DNA of 15,595 nt from an uncultured Alphaproteobacteria bacterium. Lineage in GTDB: Bacteria > Pseudomonadota > Alphaproteobacteria > HIMB59 > GCA-002718135. Shown here piece by piece: positions 1 through 8,471 of this stretch. The stretch spans positions 1 to 15,595 of the forward strand of contig CACMGM010000015.1 of assembly GCA_902613275.1 (NCBI GenBank). The letters run 5' to 3'. The first letter of the stretch is position 1, and each line of letters opens with the position of its first letter. Under the pieces are notes generated by a model that saw nothing but the letters and a program-made list of their open reading frames with translations, searched no databases and was not told the DNA's origin. The translations under genes were made by a program, and so were the position numbers.

Positions 1-1808
<1,808 letters not shown>

Positions 1809-1822
1809 TTAATTAGTTGGGA

Positions 1823-2080
1823 TTATTGTTCTGTGGGAACAACTGATACAAAAGTTCTTACTCTTGTTTTTTTAAAAGCTACTTTTCCATTTATTGTAGC
1901 AAATATTGTGTGATCTTTACCTATGCCAACATTATCACCTGGATGAAACTTTGTACCTCGTTGCCTAATAATAATATTCCCTGCTATTACGTTTTCACCG
2001 CCAAATTTCTTAACTCCAAGTCTTCGACCCGCCGAGTCTCTTCCATTCCTAGAACTACCACCTGCTTTTTTCGTTGCCAT
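1823..2080 (-). CDS. rpmA: 50S ribosomal protein L27
   Basis: L27 is a large-subunit protein whose N-terminal tail reaches the peptidyl transferase centre and helps position tRNA ends. The 85-residue product starts [16 protein letters not shown], the diagnostic L27 N-terminus. It continues with [12 protein letters not shown] (about 18-29), [14 protein letters not shown] (35-48) and the core [10 protein letters not shown] (52-61). It begins directly with the mature form and has no Firmicutes-type cleavable N-terminal extension. Its ATG overlaps the rplU stop by one base (TAATG), so the two are almost certainly translated from one mRNA with coupling. The length is normal for the family. Confidence 0.98.
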   Translation of the reverse strand: MATKKAGGSSRNGRDSAGRRLGVKKFGGENVIAGNIIIRQRGTKFHPGDNVGIGKDHTIFATINGKVAFKKTRVRTFVSVVPTEQ

Positions 2081-2589
2081 TATTTATCTTCTTTTTTAGT
2101 TTTAACAGTTTTCTTTACTGATTTTTTCTTAGTAGGTGAAGCTTTATTTACTGCTTTTTTTGTGACTGTCTTCTTTTTTGTAACTTTTACCTCTTTAGAC
2201 TCAATTTTTTCTTTAGAAACTTTAGTTTCAGTTTTTTTAACTTTTTTTGTTTCAGGTTCAGCAGTGGAGTTTTTTCCACCATAAGAAATTGATTCTATTC
2301 TTAATACAGTTAGATATTGTCTATGACCTTGTGTTAGTCTGTAATTTTGTCTTTTTCTTTTTTTAAAAACTATTATTTTTTTATCTCTGATTTGATCAAC
2401 AATTTTTGCTTCAATTGAAGCATCTTTTAGTAATGGCTCGCCAAAGCTATTTGTGCTTTGATCACTGATCGCTAATACATCAGTAATAGACACTTTATCA
2501 CCTTTGGATCCCTCAAGTTTTTCTACTTTAAGTATCTGACCAGCTCTTGCTGAGTATTGCTTTCCACCAGTTTTGAAAATTGCTAACAT
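2080..2589 (-). CDS. rplU: 50S ribosomal protein L21 with a long lysine-rich C-terminal tail
   Basis: L21 binds 23S rRNA in the large subunit. Residues 1 to about 103 are a standard L21 domain: [18 protein letters not shown] at the start, then [20 protein letters not shown] (about 73-92), the RNA-binding signature of the family. Typical L21 is about 100-105 residues, but this protein is 169. The extra residues, about 106-169, are low-complexity and rich in Lys, Thr, Val and Ser, with repeated KK(S/T)V-like units, and look disordered and strongly basic. Extensions of this sort occur in some alphaproteobacterial L21 proteins, so I read it as part of the gene and not as a frameshift; the frame is clean up to the rpmA junction. 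It is the first gene of the minus-strand L21-L27-Obg-ProB operon, with a candidate promoter at 2607-2633. Confidence 0.96.
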   Translation of the reverse strand: MLAIFKTGGKQYSARAGQILKVEKLEGSKGDKVSITDVLAISDQSTNSFGEPLLKDASIEAKIVDQIRDKKIIVFKKRKRQNYRLTQGHRQYLTVLRIESISYGGKNSTAEPETKKVKKTETKVSKEKIESKEVKVTKKKTVTKKAVNKASPTKKKSVKKTVKTKKEDK

Positions 2590-2606
2590 ATCTTTTGATG
2601 GCGGGG

Positions 2607-2633
2607 TTTATAGTGAACTATCCTAATAGTCAA
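2607..2633 (-). promoter_or_regulatory. candidate promoter of rplU-rpmA-obg-proB
   Basis: On the minus strand, TTGACT (2633-2628) is followed 15 nt later by TATAAA (2612-2607). Both hexamers are close to the sigma70 consensus, although the 15-nt spacer is shorter than the preferred 17. Transcription would start near 2600, leaving a leader of only about 10 nt before the rplU ATG. It sits in the 80-bp gap between gloB and rplU, where an operon promoter is expected. No intrinsic terminator for gloB is visible in the same gap. Confidence 0.4.
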
Positions 2634-2669
2634 ATTAAAAATATGGCGTAAAAACTGGAAATAAAGACC

Positions 2670-3422
2670 CTAAAAGCTATCCTTTGCTTTTCGCAAATAA
2701 GCAAATAATTCAAAGTCTGTAAAACCTAGCTCTTTCTTTATTATAGTACCTAATTTTGAATTTTGATTCAGGAATAAGTTATATTGTTTTTCATCTTCTA
2801 ATAAAAAGGGTACGGATTTTCCTATATTATTTAAATCATCATTAATTTTGTTTCTAACTGTCAAATAAGAACTTTCTTTTTTGAGTGTTTTCTCAAGAAA
2901 ATTTAAATTGCCTATTGTATATTCATGACCACAATAAATAATTGTATTTTTACCTAATTCATTGATTTTTTTTAAACTGTTAAACATTTCATTTAATGTT
3001 CCTTCAAACACACGACCACAACCAAGTCTGAACAGTGTATCACCACAAAATAAAACACGATTGTTTTCATCATAGTAAATTACATGATCTAATGTATGCC
3101 CGGGTGTTTTTATTATTCTAAATGTATTTAAGCAGGAGTTGACTTCATCTCCATCATGTAAAACGAATCTTGTATCTTCAATCTGAGCACTTGGAGAGTG
3201 TATATTAACTTCTGGAAAAGCATTAAGTATTCCTTTTACACCTGATGTGTGATCTTTATGATGATGTGTAATAAATATATCTTCTATTGTTAAATTGTTT
3301 TCAAGAGCAAAATTTAATATAGGATTACTATCAGCAGGATCTATAACACAGCTCTTAAGCGTGTCATTGTATAAAACAAAAGAGTAGTTATCTTTTAATT
3401 GATTAATAATTTCAACTTTCAT
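2670..3422 (-). CDS. gloB: hydroxyacylglutathione hydrolase (glyoxalase II), metallo-beta-lactamase fold
   Basis: Glyoxalase II hydrolyses S-lactoylglutathione to D-lactate and glutathione, the second step of methylglyoxal detoxification in the cytosol. The 250-residue protein has the binuclear metal motif THHHKDH (52-58), a third-histidine segment TPGHT (106-110), the bridging Asp in CGDTLFRLGCGR (126-137, D128) and the last metal His in YCGHEYT (163-169). The C-terminal part, about 175-250, contains KLGTIIKKE, which resembles the glutathione-binding helical domain of GloB (family length about 250-260). Residues and length fit true GloB better than a generic hydrolase. It starts only 7 nt after the metW stop, so it probably shares the metX-metW transcript and thus the SAM riboswitch control, an unusual placement. 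Confidence 0.9.
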   Translation of the reverse strand: MKVEIINQLKDNYSFVLYNDTLKSCVIDPADSNPILNFALENNLTIEDIFITHHHKDHTSGVKGILNAFPEVNIHSPSAQIEDTRFVLHDGDEVNSCLNTFRIIKTPGHTLDHVIYYDENNRVLFCGDTLFRLGCGRVFEGTLNEMFNSLKKINELGKNTIIYCGHEYTIGNLNFLEKTLKKESSYLTVRNKINDDLNNIGKSVPFLLEDEKQYNLFLNQNSKLGTIIKKELGFTDFELFAYLRKAKDSF

Positions 3423-3429
3423 CTAATGA

Positions 3430-4113
3430 CTAATTTGCAATAACAGAATTTTTTGCAAAAACTTTTTTTGATGATTTAATTTTTATTGGTTCAAAATTTT
3501 TATAACTTAATAAAAAGATAGCTTCGTGAGTGAAAAAATTAACTCCAGTAACTGACTCACTTATATCAAATTGCTTACCATTTGATGTTAATCCAATACT
3601 TTTTTCAATCACAATATTCATTTCATTACACAAATTTAAAAAATCCTTAATTGTAAAAAAATGAATGTTAGGTGTGTCATACCATGTATAAGGTAAACTT
3701 TCTGTTACTGGCATTTTTCCAGATATCAAAAGCTGTAATCTTATTTTCCAATGTCCAAAGTTAGGAAAAGAAACTATTGCTTTTGATCCTATTCTTAATA
3801 ATTCAGATAGAATATCTTTGGGCTTCATCATTGCTTGTAAAGTTTGACTTAAAATTACATAATCAAAACTATTATTTGAATATTGGGACAAATCCAATTC
3901 GGCATTTCCATGTACAACATTGAAACCTCTTGCGATAGCATTTGCAGCTAGATCTCTATTTAATTCAATGCCATGAGTTATCGCATTACGATTATTTTCT
4001 AATTGTTCCATAAGACCGCCATCACCACATCCAATATCTAGGATTTTTCTATCTTCTGCGATAAGTGTTTCAATAAGAGACCAATCTTTTCTTATGCTAT
4101 TAATTTTATTCAT
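3430..4113 (-). CDS. metW: methionine biosynthesis protein MetW, SAM-dependent methyltransferase fold
   Basis: MetW is the partner of MetX in many proteobacteria and is reported to be needed for, or to stimulate, homoserine acyltransfer; its own catalytic activity is not well established. The 227-residue protein has a class I methyltransferase fold with motif I ILDIGCGDGG (24-33), an acidic motif II region GIELN (48-52), motif III-like NSFDYVILSQTLQAM (80-94) and the MetW-typical segment FPNFGHWKIRLQLL (about 115-128). This length, somewhat above the usual 195-220, includes a short Lys/Ser-rich C-terminal tail. Its ATG overlaps the metX stop by 8 bp (ATGAATAA), which implies coupled translation of MetX and MetW, consistent with complex formation. 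Confidence 0.94.
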   Translation of the reverse strand: MNKINSIRKDWSLIETLIAEDRKILDIGCGDGGLMEQLENNRNAITHGIELNRDLAANAIARGFNVVHGNAELDLSQYSNNSFDYVILSQTLQAMMKPKDILSELLRIGSKAIVSFPNFGHWKIRLQLLISGKMPVTESLPYTWYDTPNIHFFTIKDFLNLCNEMNIVIEKSIGLTSNGKQFDISESVTGVNFFTHEAIFLLSYKNFEPIKIKSSKKVFAKNSVIAN

Positions 4114-5254
4114 CTATCTTCGCAAAGTTTTTGGTTAGGAAACCTTTTATTACATCATCTAACTGTGGTTCCTCTAATAAAAAACTATCATGTCCTTTAT
4201 CAGTATCAATTTCTAGAAAGCTTACTTCTCTTGATAGAGAATTTAATTGATTTACAATCATTTTACTTTCTATTGTAGGGAATAACCAATCCGAGGTAAA
4301 TGAGACAATTAAATATTTTAAATGGTTATTTGGATTATGACTAAACTCAATATTTTTTCTAAATGTTTCATCATGATCAAAATAATCCATAGCTCTTGTT
4401 AAATAAAGATATGAATTTGCATCAAATCTCTCAACAAATGATTTACCTTGATATCTCAGATAACTCTCAACTTGAAAATCAGCATCAAATCCAAAAGAAA
4501 TAATATCTCTTGATTGAAGTTTTCTTCCAAATTTTCTATGCATCGCATTTTCAGACAAATATGTGATATGCGCAATCATTCTTGCTACTGATAGACCTCT
4601 TTCTGGCACTTCATTATTTTCAAAATATTTTCCATTTTTCCAAATAGGATCACTCATTATTGCCTGTCGCCCAACTTCATGAAATGCAATATTTTGAGCC
4701 GAATGTTTTAAAGCGCCCGCAATATGTATTATATTTAAAATTCTGTCTGGAAAATCAATTACCCATTGAAGTGCTTGCATTGCTCCCATCGAACCACCAA
4801 TGACAGAAAATAACTTCTCTATATTTAAACTTTCAATCAATAAAGATTGAGCCTTCACCATATCTTTTATTGTTACGGAAGGAAAATTACCACCATATGC
4901 AATATCACTTTCATTTTGTAACTCTTTAGGACCAGTTGAGCCAGCACAGCCGCCGAGTACATTTGAGCAAATTACAAAAAATTTGTTTGTATCAATTGGT
5001 TTGTTAGGCCCAACCATTCTAGACCACCAACCTTCTCTCCCAGTAATAGGATTATTCCCAGCAACGTATTGATCTCCAGTTAAAGCATGGCAAACAAGAA
5101 TAGCATTAGTTTTATCAGCATTTAATTTGCCATATGTTTTGAATGCTAGTTTAAAACTATCTATTATATCTCCTGAATCTAGTTTTAAATTAATATTCTC
5201 GAAATAGGCTATTTCGGTTTCAAGCTTTGTGTCATTTGTAAATTTTGTTTTCAT
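4106..5254 (-). CDS. metX: homoserine O-acyltransferase MetX (acetyl or succinyl donor not resolved)
   Basis: MetX acylates the hydroxyl of homoserine, activating it for sulfur incorporation in methionine synthesis. The 382-residue protein is an alpha/beta hydrolase of normal MetX length. Family signatures are CHALTG (55-60), the WW segment GREGWWSRMVGPNKPID (72-88), CSNVLGGCAGSTGP (96-109) and the nucleophile elbow GGSMGAMQALQW (153-164). The predicted catalytic triad is Ser155, Asp322 (in SDWLFP) and His355 (in KGHDSF). MetX-fold proteins include both acetyl- and succinyltransferases, and I cannot assign the donor by eye. It leads the metX-metW-gloB operon behind a SAM-II-type riboswitch, which supports the methionine role. 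No strong Shine-Dalgarno sequence precedes the ATG; the upstream bases are AAAAAGAT. Confidence 0.95.
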   Translation of the reverse strand: MKTKFTNDTKLETEIAYFENINLKLDSGDIIDSFKLAFKTYGKLNADKTNAILVCHALTGDQYVAGNNPITGREGWWSRMVGPNKPIDTNKFFVICSNVLGGCAGSTGPKELQNESDIAYGGNFPSVTIKDMVKAQSLLIESLNIEKLFSVIGGSMGAMQALQWVIDFPDRILNIIHIAGALKHSAQNIAFHEVGRQAIMSDPIWKNGKYFENNEVPERGLSVARMIAHITYLSENAMHRKFGRKLQSRDIISFGFDADFQVESYLRYQGKSFVERFDANSYLYLTRAMDYFDHDETFRKNIEFSHNPNNHLKYLIVSFTSDWLFPTIESKMIVNQLNSLSREVSFLEIDTDKGHDSFLLEEPQLDDVIKGFLTKNFAKIDE

Positions 5255-5298
5255 ATCTTTTTAGTCTAACACTATTTGAAAGAATGAAGGAGGAGTCT

Positions 5299-5349
5299 AA
5301 ACGCTTTAGCTGATTATTGCTCCACCCGCAAGCTGTCTCAAATCGGTGA
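5299..5349 (-). promoter_or_regulatory. SAM riboswitch of the SAM-II/SAM-V superfamily in the metX leader (SAM-II favoured)
   Basis: On the minus strand the metX leader reads CACC-GATTTG...GCTTGCG-GGTG...AATAATCAGCTAAAG, the conserved SAM-II layout. A P1 stem encloses an ATTTG...GCTTGC loop and is followed by an A-rich linker and the GCTAAA element. P1 pairs 5349-5345 (UCACC) with 5326-5322 (GGUGG; four Watson-Crick pairs and one wobble). Pseudoknot P2 can form from AGAC (5338-5335) with GUUU (5302-5299) and from AGCU (5334-5331) with AGCU (5311-5308). In known SAM-II elements as I recall them, P1 has other bases at these positions, so the CACC/GGTG pairing looks like compensatory change. SAM-II RNAs commonly sit before metA/metX in alphaproteobacteria and lower expression when SAM is abundant. 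SAM-V shares the core but usually includes the Shine-Dalgarno site; here the ATG lies about 45 nt beyond the aptamer, which favours SAM-II. Confidence 0.85.
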
Positions 5350-5357
5350 TAATCGGT
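5341..5357. repeat. 7-bp direct repeat at the metX transcription start
   Basis: AATCGGT occurs at 5341-5347 and again at 5351-5357, separated by GAT, giving a 10-bp period or one helical turn. The promoter-proximal copy abuts the predicted -10 box. The other copy includes the 5' strand of the riboswitch P1 stem. It could be a regulator site, a duplicated P1 strand, or chance. Confidence 0.5.
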
Positions 5358-5385
5358 CTTATATTAATATATCTTTCTAAGTCAA
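5358..5385 (-). promoter_or_regulatory. promoter of metX-metW-gloB
   Basis: The minus strand has TTGACT (5385-5380) and TATAAG (5363-5358) with a 16-nt spacer, a good sigma70-type match. The start site would fall near 5351-5353, so the transcript begins just before the P1 stem of the riboswitch, as is usual for SAM-II. The resulting leader is about 98 nt. The -10 region is embedded in the palindrome ATATTAATAT (5361-5370), which could also melt for transcription in the opposite direction. Confidence 0.6.
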
Positions 5386-5463
5386 TAAATCGTCATTTTT
5401 TAAATTAAATACTACTTTATTTTGATTTATCGTAAGATAGTTTGTAAAGAAACGTTCAAAATT

Positions 5464-6813
5464 ATGAAAAATAAAGAATTAGACGATTTAAGAAGCAAAA
5501 TTAATAACATTGATGATGAAATTTTATCTTTATTATCTAATCGATCTAAAATTGTTTTAGAAATAGGAAAACATAAAAAAGATAATTCAGTTGTTGATCT
5601 AGATAGAGAACAAAAAATTCTCGACAGATTAAGTTCTAAATTTACAGGATCTTATCCGAAAGATACTATTGTTAGACTTTGGAGAGAAATTTTTCAATCT
5701 TCTGAAAAACTTCAGAAGTTAACTAAAGAAAATATTCAATCTAAAAGATCTATAGAAAATATTAATGTTTATAAAGGTGGTAAGGCAAAGTTAAATAACA
5801 ATAAAAGACTTATCAAACTTTCTTCAAATGAAAATCCCTACGGTGCTTCACCGAAAGCAATTGAATTGTTAGAAACAAAAAATATTAATCATGATTTACA
5901 TAGATACCCAGAAATTGATGGATCATCATTAAGAGACGCAATAGCTAAAAATTTTTCTATTGATAGTAATAGAATTATTCTTGGCTCTGGCTCAGATGAA
6001 GTTTTATTATTTGCAGCTTTGGCATTTTGTCAAGATGGCGATGAAATTCTCCATGCAAATCACGGCTTTGAGATGTATTCAATTGTGAGTAAAGTAGTTG
6101 GTGCAGTTCCAAAAAAAATTAATGAAGATGTAAATTTCAATTTAAATATTGAAAATCTCATAGATCAAACAAATGACGCTACTAAAGTAATTTATATTGC
6201 ATCACCTAATAATCCAACCGGAACTTATTTGTCTAGAGACCAACTTGTTAAATTAATGAATAGTATTTCTAAAAATATTATAGTTGTTATAGATGGGGCA
6301 TATGTCGAATATGTGCAAAAAGATGATTATGATAAAGGATTTAGTTTAACGGATGAATATGAGAATATTATTTTAACAAGAACATTTTCAAAAACATATG
6401 GACTTGCAGCTTTAAGAGTAGGCTGGTGTTATACCAGTCAAAAAATAGCTGATATAATTAATAAAATAAAACCTCCTTTTAATACGACAACTATTTCACA
6501 GTCTCTTGCAATTAAAGCTTTGGACGATAAAGAACATATTGAAAACTCTGTTAAATTAAATTCTGAAATTAAAGATTGGTTTGAAAAAGAGCTCAAACTT
6601 CTAAATATTAAAACCAGACAAACTGAAGGTAATTTTACTTTAATTGAAACTTCAGAAGAAGAAGCTGAGAAAATTAGTAATCATCTTATGAATGATGGCA
6701 TTATTATAAGGCGTTTAAATAGTTATAATCTGCCCAATTTTTTGAGAATTAGTATTGGTACAAAAGAAGAAATGAATTTGACAGTTGAAAGTTTGAAGAA
6801 ATTTAATGTCTAA
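5464..6813 (+). CDS. bifunctional chorismate mutase (AroQ) - HisC-like aromatic aminotransferase fusion
   Basis: The fusion probably converts chorismate to prephenate and transaminates an aromatic keto acid (prephenate, 4-hydroxyphenylpyruvate or phenylpyruvate) in Tyr/Phe synthesis. In the 449-residue form, residues 1 to about 88 are an AroQ chorismate mutase. Active-site residues aligned by eye to the E. coli enzyme are Arg10, Arg27, Lys38, Asp45, Arg48, Glu49, Ser80 and Gln84. After a linker comes a class I/II PLP aminotransferase of the HisC type: SSNENPYG (120-127), SPNNPTG (247-253), Asp277 and the PLP lysine Lys310 in TFSKTYG, then LRISIG with Arg428. I chose the ATG at 5464 over an in-frame TTG at 5422 because MKNKELDDLRSKI begins as AroQ proteins do. 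The gene overlaps tyrA by 8 bp. A histidinol-phosphate role is possible but less likely given the fusion partner and neighbour. Confidence 0.9.
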   Translation: MKNKELDDLRSKINNIDDEILSLLSNRSKIVLEIGKHKKDNSVVDLDREQKILDRLSSKFTGSYPKDTIVRLWREIFQSSEKLQKLTKENIQSKRSIENINVYKGGKAKLNNNKRLIKLSSNENPYGASPKAIELLETKNINHDLHRYPEIDGSSLRDAIAKNFSIDSNRIILGSGSDEVLLFAALAFCQDGDEILHANHGFEMYSIVSKVVGAVPKKINEDVNFNLNIENLIDQTNDATKVIYIASPNNPTGTYLSRDQLVKLMNSISKNIIVVIDGAYVEYVQKDDYDKGFSLTDEYENIILTRTFSKTYGLAALRVGWCYTSQKIADIINKIKPPFNTTTISQSLAIKALDDKEHIENSVKLNSEIKDWFEKELKLLNIKTRQTEGNFTLIETSEEEAEKISNHLMNDGIIIRRLNSYNLPNFLRISIGTKEEMNLTVESLKKFNV

Positions 6814-7717
6814 AATAACTTATGATTCAGCTCTGGTCATTGGTATGGGATTAATTGGTTCATCAATAGCAAGGGTATTGAAGGAAAAACAATTATCAAA
6901 AAAAATTTTTGCTATTGATAAGGAAAGTGAGGTAATAAGTACTTCAAAAAATTTAAATCTTGTGGATGCAATAGAGAGTGATTTAAATAAATATAATCAA
7001 CAATTTGATATTATTTTTATTTGTACGCCTTTGAGTTCATATAGGGACATATTTAAGCAATTGAATAGCTATGTTAATGAAACAACACTAGTAACAGATG
7101 TTGGTTCAACAAAAGTAAGTGTTATAGAAGATTTTAAAGAATCAATTAATAATAAAAAAATTTTATTTGTTCCTGCCCACCCTATTGCTGGCTTAGAGAA
7201 AAGTGGACCAGAATTTGGTTTCGCAAAGCTGTTTGAGAACAGGTATTGTATTTTGACCCCAATAGAAACTCAGAGTGAGATAACAAGATCAATTTCAAAT
7301 ATTTGGGAGTCATTTGGAATGAATATAGAAATCATGGAACCTAAACGTCATGACAGAGTACTAGCTATGACATCTCATATTCCACAACTCATTGCATATT
7401 CTGTAGTAGGAACTGCAACAGAGCTTGAATCTCAAATGAAAGATGAAGTAATTAAGTATTCAGCTGCAGGTTTTAGAGATTTCACAAGATTGGCAGGTAG
7501 TGATCCAGTAATGTGGCGTGATGTTTATGAAAAAAATAAAGAAGCCGTTTTAGAAATGCTTGGTCGTTTCAGTGAAGATCTGCTTACTTATCAAAAAGCA
7601 ATAAGAAATAATGATTTAAAATATTTAGAAGAAAAATTTATAAAATCAAAAGAAATTAGAAAAATTATTGAAGAGATTGGTCAAGCAGGAACTTTTGATC
7701 CTACAGAAAAGAATTAG
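6806..7717 (+). CDS. tyrA: prephenate/arogenate dehydrogenase (TyrA/TyrC family)
   Basis: This enzyme oxidatively decarboxylates prephenate or arogenate in tyrosine synthesis. The 303-residue protein starts with a Rossmann fold, VIGMGLIGSSIA (11-22), and has Asp38 at the end of the second strand (FAIDKE), which suggests NAD+ over NADP+. Catalytic-region motifs are TDVGSTK (97-103), PAHPIAGLEKSGPEFG (123-138), TSHIPQ with His191 (189-194) and AGFRDFTRLAGSDPVMW (221-237). Length matches monofunctional cyclohexadienyl dehydrogenases of about 280-310 residues; there is no ACT domain. It overlaps the upstream chorismate mutase-aminotransferase stop by 8 bp (ATGTCTAA), so the two genes form a tightly coupled unit. 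The end overlaps the plsC stop by 4 bp, tail to tail. Whether the substrate is prephenate or arogenate cannot be told from sequence. Confidence 0.92.
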   Translation: MSKITYDSALVIGMGLIGSSIARVLKEKQLSKKIFAIDKESEVISTSKNLNLVDAIESDLNKYNQQFDIIFICTPLSSYRDIFKQLNSYVNETTLVTDVGSTKVSVIEDFKESINNKKILFVPAHPIAGLEKSGPEFGFAKLFENRYCILTPIETQSEITRSISNIWESFGMNIEIMEPKRHDRVLAMTSHIPQLIAYSVVGTATELESQMKDEVIKYSAAGFRDFTRLAGSDPVMWRDVYEKNKEAVLEMLGRFSEDLLTYQKAIRNNDLKYLEEKFIKSKEIRKIIEEIGQAGTFDPTEKN

Positions 7718-8421
7718 TTATCCAATAATAAATTTGAAGCAGTTTCTATTCTATTTTGAACTTCGTTTAATAAAACTTTTTTATCTAAACCTTCATCAAT
7801 TGTTGGTAAAAATTTTATAGTAATTAATCCTTTTTCTAATACCCATGATTGTTTTGGCCAACATAAACCTGAATTTAAAGCTACAGGAAGGATTTTTCTT
7901 TTTGTATGATTATAAATTCCAATAAAACCTGTCTTATAATCAGGTTTACTACCAGGTAGTTTTCTTGTTCCTTCGGGGAAAATAATAATTGAAGATCCAA
8001 AAGATAATTTTGATTGAACCTTTTGTAACATATCTCTCATAGCTTTTGTTCCACCATCTCTATTAATAGCAACCATATTAGACTTGAATAAATACTGGCC
8101 AAAAATTGGTATAAAGAAAAGCTCTCTTTTATGGACAAAAAAACAATCTTTTAAATAGTAATAGAGTGCGAGTGTCTCAAATGCGGACTGATGTTTAGAC
8201 GCAATTAAGACACTTTCATTTGGAATATTTTCTAAACCCTCAATTTTATGTTTAATATTACATATAAGATTAAGAAAAACTAAAATAACACGTATCCAAA
8301 GTTTGGTTGGATATTTAAGTAAATAACTTGGTAATAAGAGAAAAGGTAAACACACAATACCCATCAACACAGTCCATATAACCAAGGAAATATAAAATAT
8401 TACACTTTTTAAAATTAACAT
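7714..8421 (-). CDS. plsC: 1-acyl-sn-glycerol-3-phosphate acyltransferase
   Basis: PlsC acylates lysophosphatidic acid to phosphatidic acid in phospholipid synthesis at the inner membrane. The 235-residue protein has a hydrophobic N-terminus with about one to two membrane segments (roughly 5-35 and 40-55). Acyltransferase block I is KHQSAFE (76-82), block II region NMVAINRDGG (115-124), block III FPEGTR (148-153) and block IV ILPVALNSG (177-185). The catalytic motif reads HX4E, not the classic HX4D; a Glu here is frequent among alphaproteobacterial PlsC proteins as I recall, so I do not read it as loss of function. It sits convergent to tyrA with a 4-bp overlap of stop codons and divergent from the zinc-ribbon gene across 50 bp. 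Confidence 0.92.
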   Translation of the reverse strand: MLILKSVIFYISLVIWTVLMGIVCLPFLLLPSYLLKYPTKLWIRVILVFLNLICNIKHKIEGLENIPNESVLIASKHQSAFETLALYYYLKDCFFVHKRELFFIPIFGQYLFKSNMVAINRDGGTKAMRDMLQKVQSKLSFGSSIIIFPEGTRKLPGSKPDYKTGFIGIYNHTKRKILPVALNSGLCWPKQSWVLEKGLITIKFLPTIDEGLDKKVLLNEVQNRIETASNLLLDN

Positions 8422-8471
8422 AATTAATGATTTTGTTTTATATACTAGCCTGACTAATCTATATATAATTT
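8422..8471. promoter_or_regulatory. 50-bp divergent promoter region of plsC and the zinc-ribbon gene
   Basis: This gap separates two head-to-head genes and must hold their promoters or the end of them. It contains TATACT (8441-8446) and TATAAT (8464-8469) on the plus strand, and TATAAA-like bases on the minus strand within the same AT-rich block. No matching -35 box is convincing on either strand. The TATAAT lies only 2 bases before the plus-strand ATG, so it is more likely chance, or part of a leaderless start, than an ordinary -10. Confidence 0.3.

Noticed and set aside
1910..2284. Plus-strand open frame opposite rplU and rpmA
   Set aside because: It is antisense to two certain ribosomal genes, is rich in Phe, Val and Thr because it mirrors the Lys-rich tail, and has no recognisable domain.
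2590..2669. Possible terminator or small RNA between gloB and rplU
   Set aside because: No GC stem followed by a T-run is seen. The gap is explained by the candidate rplU promoter.
5287..5295. Perfect Shine-Dalgarno-like AAGGAGGAG on the plus strand
   Set aside because: No start codon follows at a useful distance, and the nearby TTG frame ends after a few codons. On the minus strand the same bases are the CUCCUCC segment of the metX leader.
5422..5463. In-frame upstream TTG start for the chorismate mutase fusion, adding 14 residues
   Set aside because: The added residues do not resemble an AroQ N-terminus, and the ATG at 5464 begins where the mutase domain begins.
5341..5463. Promoter for the aromatic operon, with TTGATT at 5422 and TAAAGA at 5445
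   Set aside because: The -10 match is poor and would leave a leader of only a few bases. A promoter must exist here, but I cannot place it.
7714..8421. PlsC inactivated because the motif is HX4E, not HX4D
   Set aside because: The remaining acyltransferase blocks are intact, and a Glu at this position is common in related PlsC proteins.
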